From the NCBI RefSeq assembly GCF_017599305.1, contig NZ_JAGFWR010000021.1:1-64000 (forward strand): a stretch of 64,000 nt of DNA, in the 5' to 3' direction. Positions 19,556 to 26,875 of this stretch are shown in pieces. The notes below the pieces were generated by a model. It searched no databases. It was not told the origin of the DNA and saw only the letters and a list, made by a program, of their open reading frames with translations. Source of the DNA: Micromonospora antibiotica (GTDB lineage Bacteria > Actinomycetota > Actinomycetes > Mycobacteriales > Micromonosporaceae). The position numbers and the translations under genes are program-made. The first letter of the stretch is position 1, and each line of letters starts with the position of its first letter.

Positions 19556-19574
19556 GTTGATTTCAACATACGAT
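19556..19574 (+). promoter_or_regulatory. -10 and palindrome upstream of the ABC-TetR operon
   Basis: TACGAT at 19569-19574 is a good -10, 17 nt before the ABC ATPase ATG. Immediately upstream is the palindrome GTTGA-TT-TCAAC (19556-19567), between -35 and -10 and so well placed for repression by the TetR encoded third in the operon. Confidence 0.5.
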
Positions 19575-19591
19575 GAGTTTTGGGAGGCGCG

Positions 19592-20332
19592 ATGGACGAC
19601 GCCATCGCCGTCCGCGACCTGGTCGTCGACCGGGGTCGACGACGGGTGCTGGACGGCATCGGCTGCACGGTGCCGCGCGGCGCGGTCACCGGGCTGCTCG
19701 GCCCGAGCGGCAGCGGCAAGACCACCCTGATGCGGGCCGTGGTCGGGGTGCAGACGATCAACTCGGGCACGGTCACCGTGCTGGGTCGACCGGCCGGTGC
19801 GGCCGAGCTGCGCCGCCGGGTCGGCTACCTGACCCAGGCCCCCAGCGTCTACGTCGACCTGACGGTCCGGGAGAACGCCCGCTACTTCGCCGCCCTCCAG
19901 GGGCGTACCGTCGCCGACGCCGACGCGGCGGTCACCGACGTCGGCCTGGCCGCCGCCGCCGGCCAACTGGTCGGCACCCTCTCCGGCGGGCAACGCAGCC
20001 GGGCCTCACTGGCCTGCGCGCTGGTCGGCGAACCGGAACTGGTCGTCCTCGACGAGCCCACCGTCGGGCAGGACCCGGTGCTACGGGCCGACCTGTGGGC
20101 CCGGTTCCACGCCCTGGCCGCCGCCGGGACCACCCTGCTGGTGTCCAGCCACGTGATGGACGAGGCGGCCCGCTGCGACCGGCTGCTGCTGATCCGCCAC
20201 GGCCGGCTGATCGCCGACGACACCCCCGACGCCGTCCGCGCCGCGACCGGGGTGGACGACCTGGAAGAGGCGTTCCTGCGCCTCATCCGGGCCGGCGAGG
20301 CCGGCCCGGCGGACATCGGGGAGGCGGCGTGA
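19592..20332 (+). CDS. ABC transporter ATP-binding protein (drug-efflux type)
   Basis: A 246-aa DrrA-like ATPase. Walker A GPSGSGKTT about residues 36-44, Q-loop YLTQAP, signature LSGGQ, Walker B LVVLDEPT with the catalytic Glu, and H-loop SSHVMDEA. The ATG at 19592 is chosen for the GGGAGG 5 nt upstream. It energises the permease encoded next, with which it overlaps by GTGA. Export of a hydrophobic compound or antibiotic is inferred from family and the TetR neighbour. Confidence 0.93.
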   Translation: MDDAIAVRDLVVDRGRRRVLDGIGCTVPRGAVTGLLGPSGSGKTTLMRAVVGVQTINSGTVTVLGRPAGAAELRRRVGYLTQAPSVYVDLTVRENARYFAALQGRTVADADAAVTDVGLAAAAGQLVGTLSGGQRSRASLACALVGEPELVVLDEPTVGQDPVLRADLWARFHALAAAGTTLLVSSHVMDEAARCDRLLLIRHGRLIADDTPDAVRAATGVDDLEEAFLRLIRAGEAGPADIGEAA

Positions 20333-21084
20333 ACCCGACGATCCTGGCCGCCACCACCGGGCGCATCCTGCGTCAACTGCGGCACGACCGGCGTACGGTG
20401 GCGCTGCTGGTGGTGGTGCCGACGGTGCTGCTCACCCTGGTCTACTACATGTACGCCGACCAGCCCGCCCCGCCCGGGCGACCGTCGCCCTTCGACCGGG
20501 TGGCCCTGGTGATGCTGGGCTTCTTCCCGTTCATCATCATGTTCCTGGTGACCAGCATCGCGATGCTCCGGGAACGCACCAGCGGGACGCTGGAACGGCT
20601 GCTCACCACCCCGCTGGGCAAGCTCGACCTGCTCTTCGGCTACGGCATCGCGTTCGGGCTGGCCGGGGTGGTCCAGTCGACCGTCGCCGCCGCCGCGGCG
20701 TACCGGCTGCTCGGGCTGACCACCGCCGGGTCCGCCGCGCTGGTCGTGCTGATCGCCGCGGTCAACGCGGTGCTGGCCGTCGCGCTGGGGCTGCTGTGCA
20801 GCGCCTTCGCCCGCACCGAGTTCCAGGCGGTGCAGTTCATGCCGGTCGTGGTCGCCCCGCAACTGCTGCTGTGCGGGCTGTTCGTGCCGCGCGACCAGAT
20901 GGCCGGCTGGCTCCAGACGGTCAGCGACGCGCTGCCCCTGTCGTACGCGGTGGAGGCGCTCCAGGAGGTCGGCGCGCACTCCACACCGACCGGCCTGATG
21001 TGGCGCGACGTGTCGATCGTGGCCGGCGCGGCGGTGGTGGCCCTGGTGCTGGCGGCGGCGACCCTGCGCCGGCGCAGCGGGTGA
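20329..21084 (+). CDS. ABC transporter permease (ABC-2 type)
   Basis: A 251-aa membrane protein with about six hydrophobic segments (first at VALLVVVPTVLLTLVYYMY, then LGFFPFIIMFLVTSIAML and four more) and the ABC-2 hallmark MLRERTSGTLERLLTTPL. It pairs with the upstream ATPase. The GTG start lies inside the ATPase stop (GTGA) and its own stop overlaps the TetR start (GTGA), giving a tightly coupled three-gene operon. Confidence 0.92.
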   Translation: MNPTILAATTGRILRQLRHDRRTVALLVVVPTVLLTLVYYMYADQPAPPGRPSPFDRVALVMLGFFPFIIMFLVTSIAMLRERTSGTLERLLTTPLGKLDLLFGYGIAFGLAGVVQSTVAAAAAYRLLGLTTAGSAALVVLIAAVNAVLAVALGLLCSAFARTEFQAVQFMPVVVAPQLLLCGLFVPRDQMAGWLQTVSDALPLSYAVEALQEVGAHSTPTGLMWRDVSIVAGAAVVALVLAAATLRRRSG

Positions 21085-21683
21085 GCCCGGTGACCCGACG
21101 CACCGGCCGCCGCCCCGGCAACCAGGACACCCGGGAGGCGATCCTCACCGCCGCCCGGTCGGCGTTCGCCGAACGCGGTTTCGACGCGGCCTCGATCCGG
21201 CAGGTCGCCACCGCCGCCGGGGTCGATCCGGCCCTGGTCCACCACTACTTCGGCAGCAAGGAGGAGCTGTTCCGGGCCACCGTCGACATCCCGGTCGACC
21301 CGGCCGCGCTGCTGCCCGCCGTGCTGGCCGGCGACCCGGACGGGATCGGGGAACGGCTGGTCCGCACGTTCCTCGGGGTGTGGGACTCGCCGGCCGGCGG
21401 GGCGGCGGTGGCGCTGCTCCGCTCGGCGAGCAACAACGAGTGGACGGCCCGGCTGATGCGCGAGTTCCTGACCACCCAGGTGCTGCGCCGGGTGCTCGAC
21501 CAGCTCGACCTCGACCCGGCGGAACGGCCGCTGCGCGGCGCCCTGGTCGCCACCCAGATGATCGGCCTGGCCATGATGCGCTACGTCATCCGCCTCGAAC
21601 CGGTCGCCTCCGCCACCCCCGACACCCTGGCCGCAACCCTCGGCCCCACCATCCACCGCTACCTCACCGCCCCTCTCCCCTAA
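21081..21683 (+). CDS. TetR family transcriptional regulator
   Basis: A 200-aa regulator with the TetR DNA-binding domain at residues 12-60 (TREAILTAARSAFAERGFDA...VHHYFGSKEELF) and a C-terminal ligand domain of the TetR_C_17-like type. The GTG start overlaps the permease stop. Probably represses its own operon through the palindrome at 19556-19567; the inducer is probably the transported compound. It ends at the C-rich flank of palindrome copy 2. Confidence 0.92.
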   Translation: MSPVTRRTGRRPGNQDTREAILTAARSAFAERGFDAASIRQVATAAGVDPALVHHYFGSKEELFRATVDIPVDPAALLPAVLAGDPDGIGERLVRTFLGVWDSPAGGAAVALLRSASNNEWTARLMREFLTTQVLRRVLDQLDLDPAERPLRGALVATQMIGLAMMRYVIRLEPVASATPDTLAATLGPTIHRYLTAPLP

Positions 21684-21736
21684 CCCCGCCCCGGCGCCCC
21701 GCCCCGGTGATGCCCCGCCCCGGTGATGCCCCGCCC

Positions 21737-21798
21737 CGGTGATCAAGAGGTTTATGTCACGAAAGCCGCCCGGCATGACGCAAACCTCTTGATCACCG
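21737..21798. repeat. 62-bp palindromic module, copy 2
   Basis: Left arm 21737-21759, 16-nt loop 21760-21775, right arm 21776-21798. The right arm is identical to that of copy 1; the left arm has two changes, leaving one wobble and one mismatched pair. It lies between the convergent tetR and DUF2470 genes. CCCGGTGATGCCCCG repeats precede it (21704-21736) and a G-rich run follows (21799-21880). Confidence 0.85.
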
Positions 21799-21840
21799 GG
21801 GCAGCGGGCGGGGGCCGGGGGGCGGGGGCAGAGGGGGGGG

Positions 21841-22578
21841 TCAGGGGTGGGGGTGGGCGGGGGTGGGGAGGTGGAGCAGGGGGTGCAGGAGGTGGGGCAG
21901 GTCCGCCGGGTCGGTGACCGGGTGGGGGAACGGCAGGCGGGTGCGGCGGCGGTCGCCGGGTCGGCCGTACGCCACGACCAGGCCGTAGCGGTCCAGGCGT
22001 ACCACCCGGGGTTCGTCGCCGGTCAGCCGGAGCCGACCGCGCAGGTACGCGACCGTCTCCGGCCCGTGGTGGTTGGCGAGATCGGCCAGCAGCGCGGCCT
22101 CGTCGGCGTGCAGCGGGTCCGGCTCGGCGGCGGCGTACTCGCCGGGATCGACCCGGTGCACCACACCGGCGGTCTCCAGCCGGGCCTCGACCACCTCGAA
22201 GCGGTGCAGCCGGAAGCGGCTCCCCACGTCGAGCAGGTCGCCGGTCGGGTCCACGGCGGCGAAGTCGACGGCGGCGCGACGGGCCGACTCGCCGTCCAGT
22301 GGCACCGCCCAGCCGGAGACCCAGGCCCGGCCGGCCGAGGGTGCTCCGGCGGCCGGAGGCAGATCGAGCACGTCGAGCACCACGGCGACGTCCCGGGCGA
22401 CCCCCGGGTCCAGCTCGGCGGCCAGGTCGCTGAAGACCGGGACGAGCAGCAGCACCCGCCCTTCCACGTCGGTGGCGTGCCGGACGTGGAACGGCCCGGG
22501 GCGGTGGGCGAGATGCACCAGGCCGGGCAGCCGACCGGCCACCAGGGTACGGATCAGCTCAGCAGGGGTCGGGGCCAC
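21841..22578 (-). CDS. DUF2470 domain-containing protein, iron-regulated
   Basis: A 245-aa protein. The C-terminal part (HADEAALLADLANHHG ... LDRYGLVVAYG, about residues 155-230) matches the DUF2470 domain found in HugZ-like heme oxygenases and FMN-binding split-barrel proteins. The N-terminal part (LVAGRLPGLVHLAHRPG) looks like a degenerate split barrel. The start is GTG with GGAGG 6 nt upstream. A near-consensus DtxR/IdeR iron box 15-33 nt upstream of the start implies repression by iron, so a role in heme or iron use under starvation is likely but unproven. Confidence 0.75.
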   Translation of the reverse strand: MAPTPAELIRTLVAGRLPGLVHLAHRPGPFHVRHATDVEGRVLLLVPVFSDLAAELDPGVARDVAVVLDVLDLPPAAGAPSAGRAWVSGWAVPLDGESARRAAVDFAAVDPTGDLLDVGSRFRLHRFEVVEARLETAGVVHRVDPGEYAAAEPDPLHADEAALLADLANHHGPETVAYLRGRLRLTGDEPRVVRLDRYGLVVAYGRPGDRRRTRLPFPHPVTDPADLPHLLHPLLHLPTPAHPHP

Positions 22579-22592
22579 CGGGCACCTCCGAT

Positions 22593-22611
22593 AAAGGTTA
22601 GCCTTACCTAA
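22593..22611 (-). promoter_or_regulatory. DtxR/IdeR-type iron box
   Basis: On the minus strand TTAGGTAAGGCTAACCTTT matches the 19-bp DtxR/IdeR consensus TTAGGTTAGGCTAACCTAA at 17 of 19 positions. It is centred about 24 nt upstream of the DUF2470 GTG, where a bound repressor would block transcription when iron is plentiful. Confidence 0.8.
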
Positions 22612-22745
22612 CCCGCAGCGTAGAGCACCCGGGCGACCACGTCCACCGACCGCCGGTTCCGCAGGGACACGCTGCTCAGCGACACGGACCCGGCGGCCGG
22701 TCGCCCGTCACCGGCGCCGCGCCGGACGTCAACGGGCCTGGCCAA

Positions 22746-22775
22746 CCAGCCAGCCAGCCAGCCAGCCAGCCAGCC
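22746..22775. repeat. (CCAG)7 tetranucleotide repeat
   Basis: Seven perfect CCAG units plus CC lie between the end of an ABC transporter gene and the DUF2470 promoter. No gene is affected. Such repeats are slippage-prone. Confidence 0.8.
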
Positions 22776-22821
22776 GAAGCGTCCACAGCAGGTGGGCAGG
22801 GCGGTGTCTGGTGCCGGCCGG

Positions 22822-24669
22822 TCAGCGGGTCTGTTCCAACCAGGAGGCGTAGAGCAGGCCGTAGACCGAGTCGGGGTCACGGAGCAGTTCCTCGTGCGGG
22901 CCGCGCTGCACGATCCGACCCCGGTCCACCACCACCACCTCGTCGGCGGCCTGCGCGGTGGAGAGGCGATGCGCGATGGCCAGCGTGGTACGACCCCGGG
23001 TCACCGCGTCCAGGGTGCGTTGCAGGCGTACCTCGGTGGCCGGGTCGACGGCGCTCGTCGCCTCGTCCAGCACCAGCAGATCCGGATCCGCCACGTACGC
23101 CCGGGCCAGCGCCACCAGCTGCCGCTCCCCGACGCTCAACGCCTCCCCCCGCTCCCCCACCGCAGTGGCCAGACCCGCCGGCAGACCGTCCAACCAGTCG
23201 GCCAGCCCCAGCTCGGTGAACGCGGCGGTGAGCTGCGCGTCGGTCAGCTCGGGGCGGGCGAAGCGGACGTTCTCCCCGACCGTGGCGTCGAACAGGAACC
23301 CGTCCTGCGGCACCATCACCACCCGGGACCGCAACGAGTCGAACCGCACCTCGTCCAGCGGCACCCCGGACAGCAGCACCCGCCCCTGCGTCGGGTCCAT
23401 CAGCCGGGTGAGCAGCTTGGCGAAGGTGGTCTTGCCGCTGCCGGTCTCGCCGACCACCGCCACCCGGCTCTTCGCCGCGATGTCCAGGGTGACGCCGTGC
23501 AGCACCGGCGGCCCGCCCGGATAGGCGAACGTCACCCCGGCGAAGCGGATGTCCAACGGCCCGGCCGGCAGCTCCCGGCCCTGCTCGCCCGGGTCGGCCA
23601 CGTCCGGCGCGATGTCGAGCACGTCGAGCACCCGCCGCCAGCCGGCAATGGCGTTCTGCGCCTCGTTGAGCACCTCGGTGGCGATCTGCACCGGCTGGAT
23701 GAAGAGGGTGACCAGGAACAGGAAGGCGGTGAGCTGGCCGACGGACAGCGTCCGGTCCACTCCGAGCGACACCCCGACCACCACCACCCCGGCCAGTGCC
23801 ACCCCGGCCGCCAACTCCCCCACCGAGCTGCCCATGATGCTGATCCGGATCGCCCGCTGCTGGGCCACCCGCTGCCCGTCGATCGCCTCGTCCAGCCGGC
23901 GGGCCGTCCGCCCGGACACCCCGTACGCCCGGATCACCGGCGCACCCACCACGCTCTCGGCGATCGTGCCGAGCAGGGTGCCCATCCGCTGCCGGACCAC
24001 CCCGTACGCCCCGGCCAACCGGCGCTGCAGCAGCCGGATCATCAGCACCGCCGGGGTGAACGCGACGAGCACCACCAGCGTCAACTGCCAGGAGTACGCG
24101 AGCATCACCGCCGTGGTGACCGCGAGCTGGCCCAGGTTGACCAGGAGGATGACCCCGCCCCACTGGAGGAAATGGGTGATCTGGTCGACGTCGCTGGTCA
24201 CCCGGGAGACCAGCGAACCGCGCCGCTCGGACTGCTGGTGCAGCATCGACAGGTCGTGCACGTGCCGGAACGCCCTGGTCCGGACGTTGGCCAGCGCGGT
24301 CTCGCTGACCGTGAACAGCCGCCGCATCATCAGGTACCCGCAGGCGGTGGTGACCACCAGCACCGCCGTGGTGGCGGTGACCACCGTGACGATCACCCCA
24401 AGGTCCGGACCACCGGGTACGGCGATCCCCTGGTCGATGCCGCGTTGCACGGCGACCGGGACCGCCACCCGGCCGACCATGTAGACCAACGCCAGGGCGA
24501 TCGTGCCGGCCAGTCCGGTACGCAGCTCGGGCGAGAGCGCCAGCCCCCGGCGCAACGTCTGCCAGGTCCCCTCGACCCGCTCGTCCCCGCCACCCACATT
24601 CGCGCTCACCGGCGTCGACCCTTCGTTCGCGACTGCGGGGCTCCGCTGCGCTGCACTCCTCGCGCTCAC
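22822..24669 (-). CDS. ABC exporter half-transporter, canonical ATPase subunit
   Basis: About 615 aa: six-helix type-1 exporter membrane domain followed by an ATPase domain. Walker A VGETGSGKTT, signature LSVGERQLVAL, Walker B LLVLDEATSAVD with catalytic Glu, and H-loop AHRLST are intact. It pairs with the upstream half-transporter, whose site is degenerate. Start choice is complicated: GTG 24669 (VSARSAAQ..., third unit of the 59-bp array, GAAGGG 8 nt upstream) and GTG 24609 (VSANVGGG, GAAGGG 9 nt upstream) are both credible. I give the longer form; the extra 20 residues are repeat-encoded. Confidence 0.92.
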   Translation of the reverse strand: MSARSAAQRSPAVANEGSTPVSANVGGGDERVEGTWQTLRRGLALSPELRTGLAGTIALALVYMVGRVAVPVAVQRGIDQGIAVPGGPDLGVIVTVVTATTAVLVVTTACGYLMMRRLFTVSETALANVRTRAFRHVHDLSMLHQQSERRGSLVSRVTSDVDQITHFLQWGGVILLVNLGQLAVTTAVMLAYSWQLTLVVLVAFTPAVLMIRLLQRRLAGAYGVVRQRMGTLLGTIAESVVGAPVIRAYGVSGRTARRLDEAIDGQRVAQQRAIRISIMGSSVGELAAGVALAGVVVVGVSLGVDRTLSVGQLTAFLFLVTLFIQPVQIATEVLNEAQNAIAGWRRVLDVLDIAPDVADPGEQGRELPAGPLDIRFAGVTFAYPGGPPVLHGVTLDIAAKSRVAVVGETGSGKTTFAKLLTRLMDPTQGRVLLSGVPLDEVRFDSLRSRVVMVPQDGFLFDATVGENVRFARPELTDAQLTAAFTELGLADWLDGLPAGLATAVGERGEALSVGERQLVALARAYVADPDLLVLDEATSAVDPATEVRLQRTLDAVTRGRTTLAIAHRLSTAQAADEVVVVDRGRIVQRGPHEELLRDPDSVYGLLYASWLEQTR

Positions 24670-24728
24670 CGAACCAACCCTTCGTTCGCGACTGCGGGGC
24701 TCCGCTGCGCTGCACTCCTCGCGCTCAC
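24666..24728 (-). CDS. 20-residue mini-ORF, repeat unit 2
   Basis: GTG at 24728 preceded by GAAGGG encodes VSARSAAQ...EGLVR and ends in a TGA that overlaps the next GTG (GTGA). Length 63 nt minus the 4-nt overlap equals the 59-bp repeat period. It may be translated as a peptide or act only to relay ribosomes to the downstream ABC gene. Confidence 0.45.
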   Translation of the reverse strand: MSARSAAQRSPAVANEGLVR

Positions 24729-24787
24729 CGAACCAACCCTTCGTTCGCGACTGCGGGGCTCCGCTGCGCTGCACTCCTCGCGCTCAC
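24725..24787 (-). CDS. 20-residue mini-ORF, repeat unit 1
   Basis: Identical in sequence to unit 2. Its GTG overlaps the stop of the upstream ABC gene (GTGA) and its own stop overlaps the GTG of unit 2, so ribosomes could pass by termination-reinitiation from one ABC gene to the other through the chain. Confidence 0.45.
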   Translation of the reverse strand: MSARSAAQRSPAVANEGLVR

Positions 24788-26658
24788 CGGTCCACCTCGA
24801 TTTCCAGGCCCGACGGCAGCGGGGCGACCTCGTCGTACGTCCGGTTCTGTTCGCGTTCCTGCTCGGCCTGCTCGTAGGCGGTGACCAGGTCGACGTAGCC
24901 GGGCACGCTGGCCAGCAGCTCGGTGTGGGTGCCCCGGGCCAGCACCCGGCCCTGCTCCAGGTAGATCACCTCGTCGGCGAGCGCGATGGTGGCCCGCCGG
25001 TAGGCCACCACCAGGATCGACGCGGCGGCCGGCTGGCCGGGTGCCGGGGCGCGCAGCCCGGCCAGGATGGCCGCCTCGACCCGCGGGTCGACCGCGCTGG
25101 TGGCGTCGTCGAGCACCAGCAGCCGGGGCCGGCCGGCCAGCGCGCGGGCCAGGGTGAGGCGTTGTCGTTGGCCGCCGGAGAGCGAGGTGCCCCGCTCCCC
25201 GACCATGGTGTCCAGCCCGTCGGGGAGGGCGGCGACGAAACCGTCGGCCTCGGCCAGCCGCAGCGCCGCCCAGACGTCCTCGTCGTCGATGCCCGGCCGG
25301 TCCAGGCTGATGTTGGCCCGGACGGTGTCGTCGAAGACGAACGGCACCTGGGCGACCAGGGCGACGGTCGAGGCGAGTGACGCGGCGGTGAGCCGGCGCA
25401 CGTCCACCCCGTCGAGGGTGACCGTGCCGGCGTCCGGGTCGACCAGTCGGACCGCCAGCGAGGCGATGGTGGACTTGCCGGCGCCGGTCGGCCCGACCAG
25501 CGCCACCGTCCGCCCGGCGGGCACGGTGAAGGCGACCTCGCCGAGCACAGACGTCCCGGGCAGGTGCGCCTCGGCGGGCTCGTAGCCGAAGTGGACGCCG
25601 TCGAAGGCGAGGGTGGCGGGCGTGGCGTCGTCGGCGAGGGTGCCGTCCCCGTAGGGCATCTCGCCGGTGGCGTCGAGCACCCGGCGGACCCGGTCCCACC
25701 CGGCCACGCTGCGGGGCAGCTCGGCCAGCACCCAGCCGATGGCCCGCACCGGGAAGGCCAGCACGGTGAAGAGGAAGGCGACGCTGACCAGTTCGGTGAC
25801 GGTGATCGCACCCTGCCGCAGCCGGATCGTGCCGACCACGAGCACGGCCAGGGTGCCGAGGCTGGGCAGCGTCTCCAGCAGCGGATCGAAGACCCCCCGC
25901 AGCCGGCCGACGGAGATCAGCGAGTCGCGTAGCTCGTGGGCCCGGCCGGCGAACCGGGCGGTCTCCTGGGCCTCCCGGCCCATGGTCTTGACCACCAGCG
26001 CGCCGTCGAAGCTCTCGTGGGCGATCCCGCTGACCTCGGCCCGCAGCCGTTGCGCCCGGGCCTGGCGGGGGGCCATCCGGCGGGAGTAGACCACGTTGAG
26101 CGCGAACAGGGCGGGGAACACGGCCAGCCCGACCAGGGCGAGCGCCCAGTCGGTGACGAAGAGTGAGCCGACCGCGCCGACCAGCATCACCAGCGTGCCC
26201 ACCGCGAACGGCAGCGGCGCGATCGGATACCAGGCGGCCTCGACGTCGGAGTTGGCGTTGGACAGCAACGTGCCGGTGGAGTTGCGGTGGTGCCAGGACA
26301 GCGGCAGCTCCAGGTAACGGCGCGTCACCCGGCGGCGGTAGGCGGCCTGGAGGCGGAACTGCATGTAACCGGCGCCGAGCCGACGGCCGAAGATGCCCAC
26401 CACCCGCAGCACGCTGATCCCGAACAACGCCACGGCGGCCAGGGCCAGCGTGCTCGTGCCGACCTCACCGGACTCGATCGCCGGCACCACCACGTCGCCG
26501 ACGACCGCGCCGACCACGTACGCGCTGACGATCACCAGCCCGCCGAAGAGCACGCTACCGGCGACCGCCACCGCGAAGATCCGCGGTTGTTCCCGGATCG
26601 CCCGGCCGAGGACCCACAACCCCCGGTGGATCACGTCCCGACTCGTCCCGCTCGCCAC
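24784..26658 (-). CDS. ABC exporter half-transporter, degenerate ATPase subunit
   Basis: About 624 aa: six-helix exporter domain and ATPase with Walker A GPTGAGKS (residues 389-396) and LSGGQRQRL. The catalytic Glu after Walker B is Asp (LLVLDDATSAVD) and the H-loop His is Tyr (VAYRRAT). These are hallmarks of the non-hydrolysing site in heterodimeric exporters such as TM287/288 or IrtAB-type pairs. The substrate is unknown. GTG start (VASGTSRDV) with GGGGGAG close by; a TTG 24 nt upstream with AAGGGAG is an alternative. It leads the operon and is linked to its partner through the 59-bp mini-ORF array. Confidence 0.92.
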   Translation of the reverse strand: MASGTSRDVIHRGLWVLGRAIREQPRIFAVAVAGSVLFGGLVIVSAYVVGAVVGDVVVPAIESGEVGTSTLALAAVALFGISVLRVVGIFGRRLGAGYMQFRLQAAYRRRVTRRYLELPLSWHHRNSTGTLLSNANSDVEAAWYPIAPLPFAVGTLVMLVGAVGSLFVTDWALALVGLAVFPALFALNVVYSRRMAPRQARAQRLRAEVSGIAHESFDGALVVKTMGREAQETARFAGRAHELRDSLISVGRLRGVFDPLLETLPSLGTLAVLVVGTIRLRQGAITVTELVSVAFLFTVLAFPVRAIGWVLAELPRSVAGWDRVRRVLDATGEMPYGDGTLADDATPATLAFDGVHFGYEPAEAHLPGTSVLGEVAFTVPAGRTVALVGPTGAGKSTIASLAVRLVDPDAGTVTLDGVDVRRLTAASLASTVALVAQVPFVFDDTVRANISLDRPGIDDEDVWAALRLAEADGFVAALPDGLDTMVGERGTSLSGGQRQRLTLARALAGRPRLLVLDDATSAVDPRVEAAILAGLRAPAPGQPAAASILVVAYRRATIALADEVIYLEQGRVLARGTHTELLASVPGYVDLVTAYEQAEQEREQNRTYDEVAPLPSGLEIEVDR

Positions 26659-26863
26659 GCTCTCCCCCGCCGTAAGCCGCAATTATCTCCCTTATCCTTA
26701 CCGCTCGCCGCCACCTACGCCGCCCGGCGCGGTATGTCCACCATCACGTCGCGGACCGCGCCACCACACCGCACCCGGGGCCGCCGGCCCGCCGCACGGC
26801 GCTGCCGGACCGCGCGGGCAGGTGGGAAGGGTCGCTCGCCGCGCCGACTGCGGCCGACCGTCC

Positions 26864-26869
26864 TACGAT
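26864..26869 (+). promoter_or_regulatory. -10 box for a leaderless mRNA
   Basis: TACGAT ends 6 nt before the ATG at 26876, and no Shine-Dalgarno is present. Transcription should start at the ATG. Confidence 0.5.
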
Positions 26870-26875
26870 CGCTGC

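Larger units (their letters stand above)
24607..24787 (-). repeat. three-unit 59/60-bp tandem repeat carrying start sites
   Basis: GTG codons recur at 24787, 24728, 24669 and 24609. Two units are 59 bp and identical; the third is 60 bp and differs only near its end. Each unit holds GTGAGCGCGAGGAGTGCAGC at its start and GAAGGG 8-9 nt before the next GTG, so each carries a complete ribosome-binding site and start codon. The array fills the whole gap between the two ABC genes. Confidence 0.9.

Noticed and set aside
24609..24774. N-terminal extension of the ABC exporter beginning MQRSGAPQ
   Set aside because: It starts inside the 59-bp array in an unsupported position; the GTG codons with GAAGGG at 24669 or 24609 are far better starts.
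24607..24787. Possible CRISPR array
   Set aside because: Repeats are directly adjacent with no unique spacers, are coding-like, and no cas genes are present.
22792..25380. 862-codon plus-strand frame opposite the ABC exporter genes
   Set aside because: Antisense of two ABC proteins that carry all expected motifs on the other strand.
26683..26700. Second iron box upstream of the ABC exporter operon
   Set aside because: TAAGGATAAGGGAGATAAT shows only about half of the consensus positions and lacks dyad symmetry.
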